A stretch of DNA of 64,000 nucleotides from Epiperipatus broadwayi (taxonomy: Eukaryota > Onychophora > Udeonychophora > Euonychophora > Peripatidae). The DNA is taken from positions 122,001 through 186,000 of the forward strand of contig JAQFVV010000444.1 in NCBI GenBank assembly GCA_028023455.1. The letters are read 5' to 3'. The position numbers and the translations under genes were made by a program. Shown here one piece after another: positions 35,390-47,991 of the stretch. The notes below the pieces were generated by a model, which worked only from the letters and a program-made list of their open reading frames with translations, was not told the DNA's origin and did no database searches. Within the stretch, counting starts at the first letter, position 1. Every line of letters starts with the position of its first letter.

Positions 35390-38140
35390 ATGATTTTTTG
35401 TTGATATACCCAATCAAGACAGGTAAAATTAAAATGTGGCTCATCACAAGCCATGTAATTGATGGACAAATGTAAAGTGCTAAGAATCTTTTGATTGCAG
35501 TCTCAAGTTACCAGTTGATGATGATCTGTTTAGCTTCTTATAATTGCAGATCATTTTCAAATGAAGGAAGATTACATACATTGAAAAAATGATTATCTAA
35601 TATTAAATGGACTGTTATTGAATTTTGTGAAACAATAATTGATTTGAAAAGTGAATATGGGCTTTATTATAAAGCACAAGCATTTGAGACATAAGTGGAC
35701 TGGAATTCATTATGAAGATTGATGATATATTGGGCAAAGTGGCAACATTAATTATTTAACTTAATGAAAAATTCCAAATGCAGATAATTTAGGGTTATGC
35801 TCCGATGAGTACTCATTGTTACAAAAAAAGTGTAGGATTTTTACATGAATGAACAAAGTAGTTTGGATTGCACCAAAGATGGAAATGCTGTGGTTAAATT
35901 TGGATATGGTAACAGAAATGTGAGATAACAAAGCCCTGTGAAATTTTCAGTAAAAGATAAACTGTTTATTGTGATTTTATTTCTTTGAAGAAAATGCTAA
36001 ATAGAAATGGACATTGAAGCATTCAAATGAAGATACAGCAAAATTGAATTACAAAAATTATGTATTTCAGGATTGTAATGTTCTAATTGATTCAGCGTAG
36101 GAAATGGTCACTGATTAATGAGATGTACAATACATATTAATACAAAACTCTATTAAAAAGTCATTATTAGCAATTGATATTGCTAACCTTCAGAAACAGA
36201 CAGACTTTAAACTGAGATCAATAAGAAGATAATTGATATTCTATTAAGAACTTTATAAAAGATATCTGGCATATAAAAGCAGTAATTCATCTATAAATTT
36301 TCAAATGAAATCAAAGGCTGTATGAAGGAAGCGAAGGAATATGAAATTATTTTAAAATGATGCATGAAAAAGAATTGAATATTTGGAATTCTGTAAGATA
36401 GTTAAAAAAAGAATAAGAATATAAGAAAATATAATTGTGAATTGTAAGGAAAGCTGTAGAAGAAATAAAAAACTCAAAAATATAAGACACCATGTTGATA
36501 CTGGAAGAAAAGTTACTTCAGCAATAAAAAGTATGATGTCATAAAATTCTACAAAAAAAAAAAACAAAATAACTACTACAATCATAACATCATTTTAATT
36601 ACCAAACAATTTAAATAAAGAAGGGAGGTATACAATTAAATCTATAATAAATGGAAAAGCTTCAGAAAATGATAGAATTATTATTGATGACTTTAAAAAA
36701 TCAAATGAGGAAATATACCAAATGTTTACTAAGTGTCTAGAAAAATGTCCAGTAATACTAATATTTAACAAAGTTTTATACAAAATCTTTATTAAAATAA
36801 TTACAATTCATATTTAGTAATATTTACTAAGGCTGTAATCTCAAGAATGTGCACGTAAAAATGCGATAGTAGGGACCTCTATAGGTCTTAACCACAAGCT
36901 TATGTTTTGGATGAAAAGAGGGGAACCCTTCTTTACTTCAACCTACTTTCTATATAAATAGGTAAAGCTGAAGCAGTTAGATCTACTTTAGATTCAAACC
37001 AACCAAAAAAATAAAAAAACAAGGTGGATCTAAAAAGTGGTTTTGAGATGAGTTATAGAAAGGACGAATGAATATGAATTATCATTTTGCTTTGGAATTT
37101 TAGATTATAAAAAGTCATTTAATTCTATAAGCATTTCCATGGTAATTTAAGTTTTGGACTATCAAAACATAGATCCAGGATAATGTCATATTCTAAAGCA
37201 TGTTTATCAAAATGCAACAATAGCGAATGGATTAGATGGTGACACTAAAATTACAAAATTGCAAAATGTTTTTCCAGCATTTTACATAAAATATTTTATG
37301 GATTAAAATGGAAAGATAATGAAGGAAAAGAAATGGAATTTATTTAAGTCATTTAGATTTTTCTGGAGATAGTAAAGTGTTTTTGGAAATAATCCATCAA
37401 AAGTTCAAGAAATATTGTGAGTTATCAGATCAAAGTAAAAAAAAATAGAATTAAAAATAAATGCTGAAAAGACTAAAGTACTGTTCAGTAGAATTTCTCA
37501 GAAGAAGGAAAAAAAGATTAATAATCCTGAATTAGAAAAAGTTAACCATAAATACTTGATCAGATTGTCAATACAGATGAAAACATAATGTATGATATTT
37601 AATCATAGAATTAAATTTGGATAGAATGCTTTTGGTAAAAATAATTTAAAATTAAAAGAAAATATGCCTATATGTGGGAAAGGTAAGGCTTTTAATAGAT
37701 ATGTTTTACTAGTTCTTATTTAGGATCTGAGATTTGGACACTTAATAGAAAAGCAATACAGAAGTTTCAGACGACTCATTGAAGCAGGAGAGATGTAAGT
37801 TGGGAAGAATAAGAAAAGATTGAAAATGAAATACATGGATAAGAAAACAAACAAATATCATGGACGTTATTGAAAGAATAAAAAAATGGAAATGAAGTTA
37901 GGTCAGACATATTAGTAGAAGAGATGATATTAGATGGAAAATCAAAGCTTTAAACCAAATCATAAGAGTTTGTAAAAGACCTAAATAATAGAACACATCA
38001 GGTGGAGGATGAAATAAGAAAGTTTGCTGCTATGACATAGAGAAGAGAGATTATCGATGAAAGAAACTGAATTAAATTGGAGAGATCTTCATCTTGCAAT
38101 GAGTTGATAATGATTGAAAATGATGATGATGAATAAAGTG
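35390..38140 (+). mobile_element. RTE-type LINE, copy 2 (decayed)
   Basis: Base-level similarity to copy 1 runs through the whole element: TTGATTTGAAAAGTGAATAT (35639) equals 26-48 of copy 1, CAAATGCAGATAATT (35775) equals 191-206, the RT core (37060-37140) equals 1571-1670, and GGATCTGAGATTTGGACACT (37723) equals 2285-2305. It ends in ATGATGATGATGA (38122-38134). Material upstream of 35638 extends the family beyond the window-edge copy. Stops and indels are dense and no long ORF survives. A family Y repeat interrupts it at about 36830-36995. Confidence 0.8.
36830..36995 (-). repeat. Dispersed repeat family Y, copy 2, inserted in LINE copy 2
   Basis: The alignment of LINE copy 2 to copy 1 breaks after TTACAATTCATA (about 36800-36815) and resumes near 37000. 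The intervening sequence is the reverse complement of the 6655-6780 repeat (CAACCTACTTTCTATATAAA at 36941). Insertion into a LINE shows that the repeat is mobile. Confidence 0.65.
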
Positions 38141-39129
38141 GATTTCAAAGTTTTAAAACATAATTTCATTGCTTTATGGAGATAAAAAAATTTTCTTTTC
38201 ATAATACATTTTTTGTAAATAACACCATTTCTTTTTTATAGATAGACAACTTTCATATTTCTCTATTCTTTTTTATCTCATAAATAATTGCATTATAAAA
38301 TACAATAAAAGACAAATAGTCCCAAAGATGCGTTTTGTGCTGAACCAGCACTCATCAGTTGGGCCAGGTCATCATTTCTCATATATATCTTTATTACATG
38401 AAGAGTATTTATGTAGAGCAAATTGTCTCATTTTTATTTTCAAGCGTCAATTTACTCAACTCCCAACTTTTACGTTATCAACTTTTTGACAAACACGTAA
38501 TGATTATTACTAATCATTTATTAAACTAGAGATTTTCTCTAGCACAGATATAAACTTTAATCCAAGTTAAAGATTAATATATCTGATTTTCAGCACACAC
38601 ACACACATACACACACACACATGGCTATTTACGTTTCTCTTTCTCCCATGCGTAATATCTTTTTATAGATAGACAACTTCCATATTTCTCCATTTTTTTA
38701 AATTTCATAAATAATTTCGTATAAATAAAGATACTTCTGATTATATATTTCGGTTTATCATCATTTCTCAGTATTTGCAAAGTTAAAATATTTTTTTAAT
38801 GATTTTCATCTGTAAATTTATATTGATATAAAATAATCTGAAATTTGTGGAAAGTTAATAAAGAATAAAGATTTACTTGTTAAAATAAAAAGTTGAAAAT
38901 TAAAATCGAGTGACTACTAGAAGCGGTCAAAAATTGTGAACTGCAAAAAGGTTAATATAACTATATGTTACTCATATTAAATTGGTAATAATTATATCAG
39001 TGAAAGTATTTCTTATGAATATATTAAATTAATATTTTTTTAAAAAAATTATTGCATGAGATTACTTATAAATCTTTATCCAAATATTATGAAAAATTGT
39101 GAAAATGGCCAAGGATTGTGAGATACTAC
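38141..39129. other. AT-rich stretch with a diverged direct repeat
   Basis: TTTTATAGATAGACAACTTT...TTTCTC...AAATAATT at 38233-38298 recurs at 38651-38712, about 420 bp apart. CCAGCACTCATCAGTTGG at 38345-38362 matches 26983-27005. A (CA)n tract lies at 38592-38622. The spaced direct repeats could be remnants of short terminal repeats, but nothing coding lies between them. Confidence 0.45.
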
Positions 39130-39408
39130 AAAACTCTCCATACAGTAGCGCCACTCAGTGCAAACCAGAGTAATCAATGAAAGCAGAAAGGTTTGTGTGT
39201 AAAATCCTTACCTAGTCCCTACTCATTCAATATCCCCAGGTGCACTGCTCTCAGATCCAAGATTTCTCACTGGTAAAAACCATAAGATAGAAACTAGTCT
39301 GGCGATATTGAATGAATAGGCACTAGATGGGGATTTTACACATAGACCTTTCTGCTTCCATTGATTACTCTGGTTTACACTGAATGGCGCTACTGTATGG
39401 AGAGTTTT
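39130..39408. repeat. MITE-like inverted repeat, 108-bp arms
   Basis: The left arm AAAACTCTCCATACAGTAGC... (39130-39240) is complemented by 39298-39408 at about 90% by eye, with a loop of about 57 bp. The arms are less AT-rich than the flanks. No ORF. Target duplications are not clear. A recently active non-autonomous DNA transposon is likely. Confidence 0.8.
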
Positions 39409-39479
39409 AACTCTGTGAAAAAACAGTTTCTGTAAGCATAAAGAATGGTGATCATGTGATGATTGTGAAATATTATTAT

Positions 39480-40400
39480 ACTTTTAATTTATAGATCTTA
39501 AAAGGGCATTAGATTCCATAAGAATTTGAGTCATGATTAAGGCTTTGGAACATCAAGATAAGAATATTGTCAGATTCTGAAAAATATCTATCAAAATGCA
39601 ACAACAGTAATTAGATTACATGGTAATACTAAGAAGACTCACATTGCTACCATATCTCGAAAACTTTTCACAATAGTTTTACAAAGAAGTTTTCATGAAT
39701 TAAAAAGAAAATTTAATAAAAATAAATGGATATCATTTAAGTCATCTAGGTTGTTCAGACAATGCTGTTCTTTTTGAAACTGCTTTAGTGCTTCAGAAAA
39801 TATTGCAAGAGATATCAGATTAAAATAAAAAAATAGAACTTAAGATCAATGCTAAAACCAATAACAAAATGTTTAATGGCATTTCAAATAAGGCATAATA
39901 ATGAATTAAAATTATTACATATATAAACAATAGATGAAATAATTATAGAATTAAATTGAGATTAAAGGTTTTTGGTAGAAATACAATCATCTTAAAAGAG
40001 AATTTCTTATGTATTTAAAAGGAATATTTTAAATAGATATATTTAATCCATTCTTACATAAGGATCTGAAATTTGGAATACTTATAATAAATAATGTTGC
40101 AAATATTAAAGAGTGATATAAAATAAAATATATCAATGAAAGAATAAACAGATATTATTTACATGGTTGAAAAAAATTAAGAGAGTAAAATGGAAATCAA
40201 CTAAACATGTTGTAGCTAGAGATGAAGATAGGTGGACAGTTAAAGTTTTTAACTGGATATCAAATGATTGTAAAGAACTTTAAAAGTGACTTCATGTGAG
40301 ATGAATGAATGACATAAAGATATTGCTGGAAATATGATTAAAACTTAGAGAAACTAGTTGTATAATGGATTGATAATAGTTAAAATTGATAATGATAATA
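39480..40400 (+). mobile_element. RTE-type LINE, copy 3 (3' part, decayed)
   Basis: Starts within RT motif A (GATCTTAAAAGGGCATTAGA, translation DLKRALDSI) and runs to GATAATGATAATAA at about 40388, matching copy 1 from about 1630 to its end with many indels. Landmarks include GGTTTTTGGTAGAAATA (39967) and AAGGATCTGAAATTTGGA (40059). 5'-truncated. Confidence 0.7.
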
Positions 40401-40665
40401 ACACATATTTATATAATCAAATAATTTAATATATAAAGCCCGCAGTTCTTCTTTTCAAAATAGTTCATAAATATCCAATATAGAAATAAAACAAACTAAC
40501 TCCTTCTTTTTAAAACTTGTTTTTTATATGACTATAATCATGAAAAAAAAACTAAAAAAAAAAAAAACCCAACGTTTCGACTATTTTATATTGCCTTTTT
40601 CAAATTAGGAACTTTTTTAAATTTAGAATTAAACGAAATATAACAATATGTCATCTAATATTTAA

Positions 40666-40775
40666 ATACATGTATATTATGTATATTAAATTTAATGTAA
40701 TTAGAAAGGACTTGAACTCACACTTTCAAGCTCCCTATTGCTATACACCTCATCTTAAACAACCGATACACATGA
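40666..40775 (-). repeat. SINE family Z, third good copy
   Basis: Matches 27302-27411 over about 110 bp, with GGACTTGAACTCACACTTTC at about 40708. Reverse orientation like the others. Confidence 0.6.
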
Positions 40776-41062
40776 CCACATACATCTAATAAAAATGATT
40801 AAAAATCGTCTATATATTTATTGAAAGATGATTGATGTAAATATGTGAGTCTAAAATATTCGCTTATAAAGTAATATGTGTTTAGGGAATCAATAAACAT
40901 AAAAAAACATTGAACAGCATTTGAAGATCTGTGCGAATTTCGTGGCCTAACTGAAGATGCTCGCAATATATGGTAAGAGTCATCAGCATTTTTTCTCCTC
41001 AATACCTACGACCGACCGAGTGTTTAAAATGTAAGTTAGGCAGTAATTTCTATATATATACT

Positions 41063-41268
41063 TTTGTGTTTATATGTTGGACTATTTCCACCATCTAATA
41101 TTAAATATTGAATGTCTTTAGAAAAATTTAACTTTATTTAAATTTTTCAATTACATTCAACTATTAGTAATAGCACAAAGGTTAATATATAACAGTTGAA
41201 TGTAATTGAAAAATTTAAATAAAGTTATTTTTTTCTATATGATGGAAATAGTCTAACATATAAACACA
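41063..41268. repeat. Fold-back element family F1, short copy
   Basis: TTATATGTTGGACTATTTCC at 41070-41089 pairs with GGAAATAGTCTAACATATAA at 41244-41263. The inner arms (TTGAATGTAATTGAAAAATT and complement) pair around a centre near 41180. The arm sequence matches the outer arms of the 5385-5905 palindrome, but the tRNA-like inner part is absent. Confidence 0.75.
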
Positions 41269-41744
41269 TCTAAAATACCACAAACTTTCAGGAATTTATA
41301 TTTTTTTAAAAAAAAAAGATATGCAAATTGCTCTCTATTGATATAGTAAACAGTGATATTTAGTAAGGAAAGCAAGATAAATAACTGAAGTTTATTAAGT
41401 ATAATTTTAAAAATTCAAATAATCAAAGTGTATAACTAATTTTTTTTTTAAAAAAACCCTAATTTTTTTGACACGAAACTGAATTATCGATTAATTATAT
41501 TTTAATGATTTCACATATTCATTTATTAGTTAAAACTTTTTTAATATAAACTTAAGTTTAAAAGCTTTAATTTTATATATATATATTTTTTAAAAAAAGA
41601 ATAATAATAAAAATGAAAAAGATAAAGAGAAGAGGGTAGAGGGATAATAAATATCTTCTTAGAGCATTATTTAATTTTTTTTTTTTTTTAATAAAAAGCT
41701 TTTTTACTATTTTTCTAAAAGTCTTATGAAATAATTATTGATTT

Positions 41745-42180
41745 GGAAGTTCGAAAAGGGAAGAAGAGATGAAACGTTATTCGATGCTAACGACAGCCGT
41801 GGTCGGCATAGCAGGAAGTTAAAACCGGCCGTTTCAGATCTAACAAAAATGAAAGCTTAAAAATAGTTTTTTTTTTTTTTACGGAGAATAAAAAGCTTTT
41901 AAAATATGACGCCAATCGGCTTGGCATCTTAAGATTCACGATAGATTTATTTCTAAAAAAAAAAAAAGAAATAAAATAAAATCATTAGTTTTACAAGTCT
42001 TTATTAAAAGTGAATAAAAAAGGAATCTAAAAATCCGTTTTAAGTCCCCTCGATACGGAAATTAACCCAATAGCTACGTAATATGTATATACTCTCGTAA
42101 AAGCCGAAGTTTAAGGAGAGTTATTTCATACGTTTTTTCACACATCTGCATATCCGTGAAAACCTTTAGTGTAAAGATCG
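41745..42180. other. CpG-enriched patch of unknown function
   Basis: I count about 21 CpG dinucleotides in 41701-42180 against about 5 in a neighbouring stretch of equal length, including CCGTGGTCGGC and ACCGGCCG. No ORF, repeat or splice pattern explains it. CpG retention in an otherwise depleted region can mark a promoter, a first exon, unmethylated DNA or a recent insertion. Confidence 0.35.
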
Positions 42181-42640
42181 TTAAAATCATTTGAATATGT
42201 CAAACTAGGATCAGAAGTTACGTAATTGTCAAGAAAAAACTGTTCATAACACAATGATTAAATAAATCAATGCCATTAAAGAAATCAAGCTAGGATAGAT
42301 TCTTTATATTATTTTATTTTTAATAAGTATACGTATAGAAATATTTGAGGGTAGTGACATTTTTTTATGCCTACACAAATAAAACTGGAAGCAATCGAAT
42401 AATAATAACAATGCTTTATCTCGAATGCGCATCACTGAGGTAAGCAAATAAATTATATGTACTATAAAAATATCTTCAAAAATTAAAAGTAAATGTAAAA
42501 ATATTACAGTTTGGTGATGAAATAATTTACTTTGTTTTATTTTTTTATCATTTTGTTAACTATTGTACAAGAAGATGTTTGAATAAAAGTAGTCATAAAA
42601 CAAGGAAAAATATCTCACATCTACTATAAAATAGCATGTT

Positions 42641-42847
42641 ATGAAATATAAATTTTGCATCATTTTATGTCAAAATAAGGAAGACTATAGATTGAAGATC
42701 CTAAAATTAGAATCCTATAGATATCTAAATACGGAGAAAAGGTGTTATATAGGGGAATACTATTATAAAGTAATTGATAAAGAGATAAGATATCATTTGA
42801 TGGTCGATGATGGTCGATGGGAGGTCGAATCATTAGAGGATATCTAG
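42641..42847 (+). other. Small ORF, 68 codons, unassigned
   Basis: Open from ATG to stop, reading DYRLKILKLESYRYLNTEKR and ending VDDGRWEVESLEDI, with GATGGTCGATG duplicated just before the end. It looks somewhat more protein-like than most short ORFs here, but no family is recognised and a chance ORF is possible. Confidence 0.2.
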
Positions 42848-43944
42848 ATGCTCCGTTTACTTATATGAAATAAAATTATTTAAACATTTATTTACGTTTC
42901 TCAACCAAGAAACAATCTGGAAATTTTAAAAAAGTTTTGATCTTCTATTCTAATAATTTGCAAACTAAACTTGGTATAAATTTTATAATACAGCTTGATC
43001 TAAAAAGTGTATGTGTTGATTAAAAGTCTACAGAAAGAAAAAGTATATTTTTAGCCAGATAAAACACCACTATTGAATATTATCTGACGCTTAGTTGCTT
43101 TTGAGGCAATGTGGCATTTGAGCTCCCAATATAAAGTTGAAGAGAACAATTCATTTGGTCAAATTGCTTTTCTTTTTACTTTGCTTAAATAAGGATCGAT
43201 TCAAAAACTAATCCTTTGGATTTCACCATTCTATTACTGTGCTACATAACTAATCTCTACATTTTTAAAGTGTTAATATTAATTTTTTGCTTAATTAATA
43301 CAGTTAAGTTAAATCATTTGTAAACAAACTGTTTAAAGAGAATTATTCTAATGAGGTTTAATTGTTAAAATAAGCCTTTCAACTACTTAACTGTCGTTTC
43401 ATGCATCCACAATGTCATTAAACTGATAACGCAGAGCAAGTTTTCATTCGAAAAAGATTTTTCATTTTAATCTAAATGTCAGAATAATGTAAAGTTTGCT
43501 GATTATTATGTCTTTTTTTGGTATAAAAAGAGATAAAAAAACATATCTATGTTCCAGAAATAGTTGGTCAGAAGAACAAAAGTAAGGTATAATAGCAGTT
43601 AGCAAATAAACAGAAATCTGTGAAATGTTTTGCTTTATATCAAAATTAAACAGAGTAAAAATAGAAGGTGGACAAACATAAAATAACTGCAGTTCCCATC
43701 AATACTTCAGCACAAAGAATGCACAATAAAATAAAATTCAATACACCAGTTGCTAAAATAAAACAACATATTTACCTTTGAGTAATAGTACAAATATCCA
43801 TAGTTGCCTAAAAGAAAAAAATCTACTGTTGTAATGTGAATGAAATAATTTAACTGAAAGAAAAACATGGTATGGAAATTTTGGAAATCAATAAAAAAAA
43901 CTTAAAGACTTTTATAATTCTAAACTTATTGAGTATTACAAAAA

Positions 43945-44335
43945 AGCAAAAGTTGAAATTCAAGGCTTTTATAATGCAATAAGCATGTTTTTGGCCAAAC
44001 ACTGCAAGACTCATAATGCAGCACTGCAATTCTGACAGTGCTCTGCTGAAAGTATCCTTAGTGCCTTATAAAAGTCTTGAATTTCAACTTGTACTCATAC
44101 TATAATCCTGGCAGTGGGCTGCCAAAAACATACTTAGTACATTTGAAAAGTCCTGAATTTTAACTTTTACCTTTTCGTACTATGATTATGGCAAAGCACA
44201 TTTAGTGCCTTATAAAAGTCTTGAATTTCAAGTTTTACCTTTTTGTGCTATGATTCTGGCAGTGGTCTGCTAAAAGCATGCTTGGTGCATTATAAATTTC
44301 AACTTTTACCTGTTCATACTATGGATCTAATATTA
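43945..44335. repeat. Minisatellite of about 67-80 bp units with an inverted first unit
   Basis: Forward units begin GTGCCTTATAAAAGTCTTGA at 44061, near 44138 (mutated), 44205 and 44285 (shortened), each followed by CAACTTTTACC and TATGATTCTGGCAGTGG-like segments. 43950-44000 carries the same unit in reverse complement, so the array starts with a head-to-head pair. Confidence 0.75.
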
Positions 44336-44644
44336 TGGATGTATGTAAAATGGATTATTCTCCTGTACATGAGGGGTCAGAATGACTAAATGTCAACATG
44401 GGTAGGATGACAACTTTGGCCCTAACATGGGCTTTGAATGTTCCATCATCAGATTTTCAATGAAATGAGTGGCTGAAGAGTTGTGGGTTGGAGTAGTTTG
44501 AAGCCTGTCCATTAAAGTATGAAGATTGGCTATCTTAATATGCACTGATTGTATATATGTGTGGAAATGGTAATCTTGACCAACTGATGACTGCTGGTTT
44601 AGCAATGAAATACATATATTGGTGATTATTTATCTTTTCAACTT

Positions 44645-44770
44645 GTGTGATCAGGTGGGTCAGCAATATGAGATGGCATGGAGAGTTGAGGGTCAGGTGA
44701 AAGTCTGAGTTCGAATACCTTATATATTACATTATATGTGCAGGTGGCTTTAGCACTATAAATTACATTA
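44645..44770 (+). repeat. tRNA-derived SINE, family V, copy 2
   Basis: GTGATCAGGTGGGTCAGCAA near 44647 and the B box GAGTTCGAATACC at 44707-44719 correspond to 3951-4075. It lies just upstream of LINE copy 4. Confidence 0.6.
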
Positions 44771-44819
44771 ATGTATTAATAAGATGCTATACAAAAACAA
44801 ATGGGTCATTTTGAACTGG

Positions 44820-45650
44820 ATTTGCAAATTATAAGAAGAGTGTTAGACTCTATAAACACTTCTGATGTGATTAAAGTTTTAAGATATTGCCATATAGACT
44901 TAGAAAATTATCACATTCTGAAAATTATTTATCATATACAATATTAACAATGAATCATCTAACGTAATTTCAATGAGAAGATTAATACTGATAAATGTGC
45001 ATGTCAAGATGACTAAAACTTTTATGAAAGTTTATAGAAATATTAATAACGAAAATAAATATAAACGGAGGCATATATATTTTGTAGATACACTACTGAT
45101 TTCTTAAAAAAGAGAAAATAAAAATTAATGAATTATAAATTAACAGCTGTAAGAATTTTGATTAAGTACTTATGACAGAATAGGTTAATATTAATCATAG
45201 AATTAAATTTGGATGAAGTGGTTTTGATTAGAAATAATTTAATATTAAAATCAACTACATGTGTTTTTAATAGATGTATTTTTGCCAGCCTTACATATGG
45301 GTCTGAGATTGGGTCTATTTATAGAAGATTGTTCTAAAACTGAAGATCTTATCATGAAATACAGAAAAATGTATGTTGGGATTAACAAGGAAATATCAAA
45401 AATCAAATACACGATTGAAAGAAGAAATGGGTATCACTGATACTGAAATGGAATTGATAAATCAAATACATGATTGAAAGAAGAAATGGGTATCACTGAT
45501 ACTGAAATAGAATTGATACAGTCATATTTTAAAAAGAGAAAACAATTGATATTGTTACCTAAATCCCAAGAGATTATAAGAGATTTAGAAAATGTTCACA
45601 TTTGAAGGATATCTTCTGCAGTGATATAAAACATATTGTCCTATATAGTT
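44820..45650 (+). mobile_element. RTE-type LINE, copy 4 (3' part, decayed)
   Basis: Begins in RT motif A (GTTAGACTCTATAAACACTT) and runs through the TTTAATAGATGTATTTTTGC region (about 45267) to the C-terminal part (AATCCCAAGAGATTATAAGA, 45565). It matches copy 1 from about 1640 onward with extensive decay. An internal 59-bp tandem duplication at 45402-45518 (ATCAAATACACGATTGAAAG repeated) is private to this copy. Confidence 0.65.
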
Positions 45651-47523
45651 TAGAAAAAGTAGACTCTAGAGTTTGAGGTTCATGAATTGTATTTCATCTC
45701 TGTTATTTCTCATTTTTGAATAATATACTTTGATCTTTCCAGCAACAAATGATCAATTATTATTATTATTGTAGTGATAAAGAGAAGAAATGATATGGAT
45801 ATTTTTCTATTAAATTCAGAGATATTCCTCCTTGCAGTAAATTAATCATGATAAACATAATCAAAATTTAAACTGACTGATAAGTATGTATACATGTTAC
45901 TTCTCAACATGAAGATTAGTTGAAATTACTTATCAAAAAATACTGTGATCAAGAGATAGTAGTTTATTACTACCTATAAAAACCTAGAACTCTTTTTTCA
46001 TCTCATTTTCTTTTGTTTAACATGTCTATCAATAGGCTACAATGTCCTTATCATCGTTTATCCAAAACTCTTCATCTTCTATATTAAAAGTAAACTATTC
46101 TTGCCACTTTAATGACTTATTTTTTAATATTACATCTTTATTCAAATCAGTTGTTCCAACTACTAAAATTATACACTTCTTTTTTCTATGAGTTTTCTAA
46201 AAATTATTAAGTTAAATGTTAGATCTCTGTATATACAGTGATAGTGCAGAAAACTTAAAGGTAATGATTTCAGGATGGATGTACAGATTTGGCAATAGAC
46301 AAAATCCTAACATGATCAACTGAATGAAAATATTGTGTGCAGTTTATAACTTTGGTGCTTGAATCACATTAGATAAATGAACAATTTCCGAGGGTGGTTC
46401 TCTTCATCCTATTACGACAGCTCTATCATATTTTATTATTTACTTAAAAATTTATATTCACCTTCTTGCAACAGTACCTGTAAATTGTAAGGAAGATTAG
46501 ATGGACAGTTTCTTTATATTTTTAAAATATAAAAAAAGTATGTATTTGTGATATACATAAAAACCTCAAGCACCTACTGTCCAAAAATCTTAGGTTGTTA
46601 TTGCTTTTTTAGATTATTTAAAAGCAGTGGGATTATTTGATGTCACTTCATCTTCTGTTATTATAACTATATCAGGATATTTGGTGCCATATTGAATTAA
46701 AAAAAACTGACTTGAGACACAATTTTCACAATAACTTCAGTTTTAATAATTTTAGAGCAAAATGCTATATATTGAAAGAAAATTTGATTGTAGCAGTTGA
46801 GGTTAGGAGATGTAAAGTTCTGAAAAAGATTGCTGGGGCAATTGAAACTGTAAACTGTAAGAAAGAGTGGTAAAGAAAGCATTGCATAACAGTAGTAAAG
46901 TGTTTGGACAATTTAGTATTATATGGTATATTGAAAGAAAATATAAAAACTAAAAAAAAACAATAAGGCTAAGACAAATAGGGGATTACCATTTAGAAAG
47001 TAAAAAAAAAAAATTTCAACATCTGAAATAATTATTCATTACTGTTCATTCATAATTTTTAATTTATCATTAACTAAGTTTAAATTACATCTTCATTGAT
47101 AATTTCTTTGTATTCCTCATAAAATTCTTATTCAAATCATGTATAATACCTCAGATAATCCATAGCTTCACAATCTACAAAAATATTCACATAAGAATTC
47201 TTCATTTTTATCTTGTATCCCAAAGATTAAAAAATCTTAAGGCTTCTATAAGAAAAAGAATAATCCTAATAAAAGATACAAAATAAATCATATCCAGAAG
47301 GTGGATATGCATTTGTCAGCACAACAATTGGCTTCTTGTTTATCCAAAACTAGAAATTGAAGGCTACTGACTATATCAATGATAAAATAAGTTTCATCTT
47401 TTCATTTTATATTTGTTGTGTACACCAGTGATGTTTATATTTTTTGTGCACACCAGTGATGCTATCTTGTTATATTTATTGCCCACAGAGATATAATTTA
47501 TTTGCATATATCTCATTTGCTAG
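45651..47523. other. AT-rich stretch, nothing firm
   Basis: Contains a short ACACCAGTGATG duplication (about 47420-47460) and no convincing ORF or RNA. Confidence 0.45.
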
Positions 47524-47597
47524 CTATAGACTTGAAAATAATATGATGCAAAATGTGGCAAAACTACTGATTCCACAGCATGAGTATCAAGACATAG
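47524..47597 (+). other. Exon-like 74-bp segment, unassigned
   Basis: Bounded by CTCATTTGCTAG (3' splice-like, ends 47523) and ACATAG followed by GTAAGAATC (very good 5' splice site at 47598). Between them, phase +1 reads YRLENNMMQNVAKLLIPQHE and ends YQDI. No upstream or downstream partner exon was recognised, so this is only a candidate internal exon. Confidence 0.3.
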
Positions 47598-47991
47598 GTA
47601 AGAATCAGAATTTGATTCTTTGCATGCATACAATTGCATGTGATATACATCACCATTGTGTCCATCACCACACACACCACTTGAAACCTCTCTTTATTGG
47701 TTTTAAAGTTTATATTTTTACATAGTACTATGCTCAGTAAATTGTGTGATTGCTTTATCAACTGCAACGTTTCTGTACATTAGATAATCAGTCTTAAAAT
47801 TTACATTGCACTGCTCTATAATACCTTAATTGTATATATAAAAATCATTACTTGTTATACAAAGACAGACATGCAAGTACAAACACAAACATACTGTCTA
47901 TAAAATAAGGTTGCCTCAAACTTGGAACAGAACCCCACAATTACATTGTACATAAATCACTACTTTCATTATATTTGAATACAAATATAAT

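Noticed and set aside
36352-36783. Hydrophobic minus-strand ORFs
   Set aside because: They are the reverse of LINE copy 2 sequence and carry no motifs.
38228-38720. LTR-like pair of short direct repeats about 420 bp apart
   Set aside because: Repeats are only about 70 bp, diverged, lack TG/CA ends and enclose no element-like sequence.
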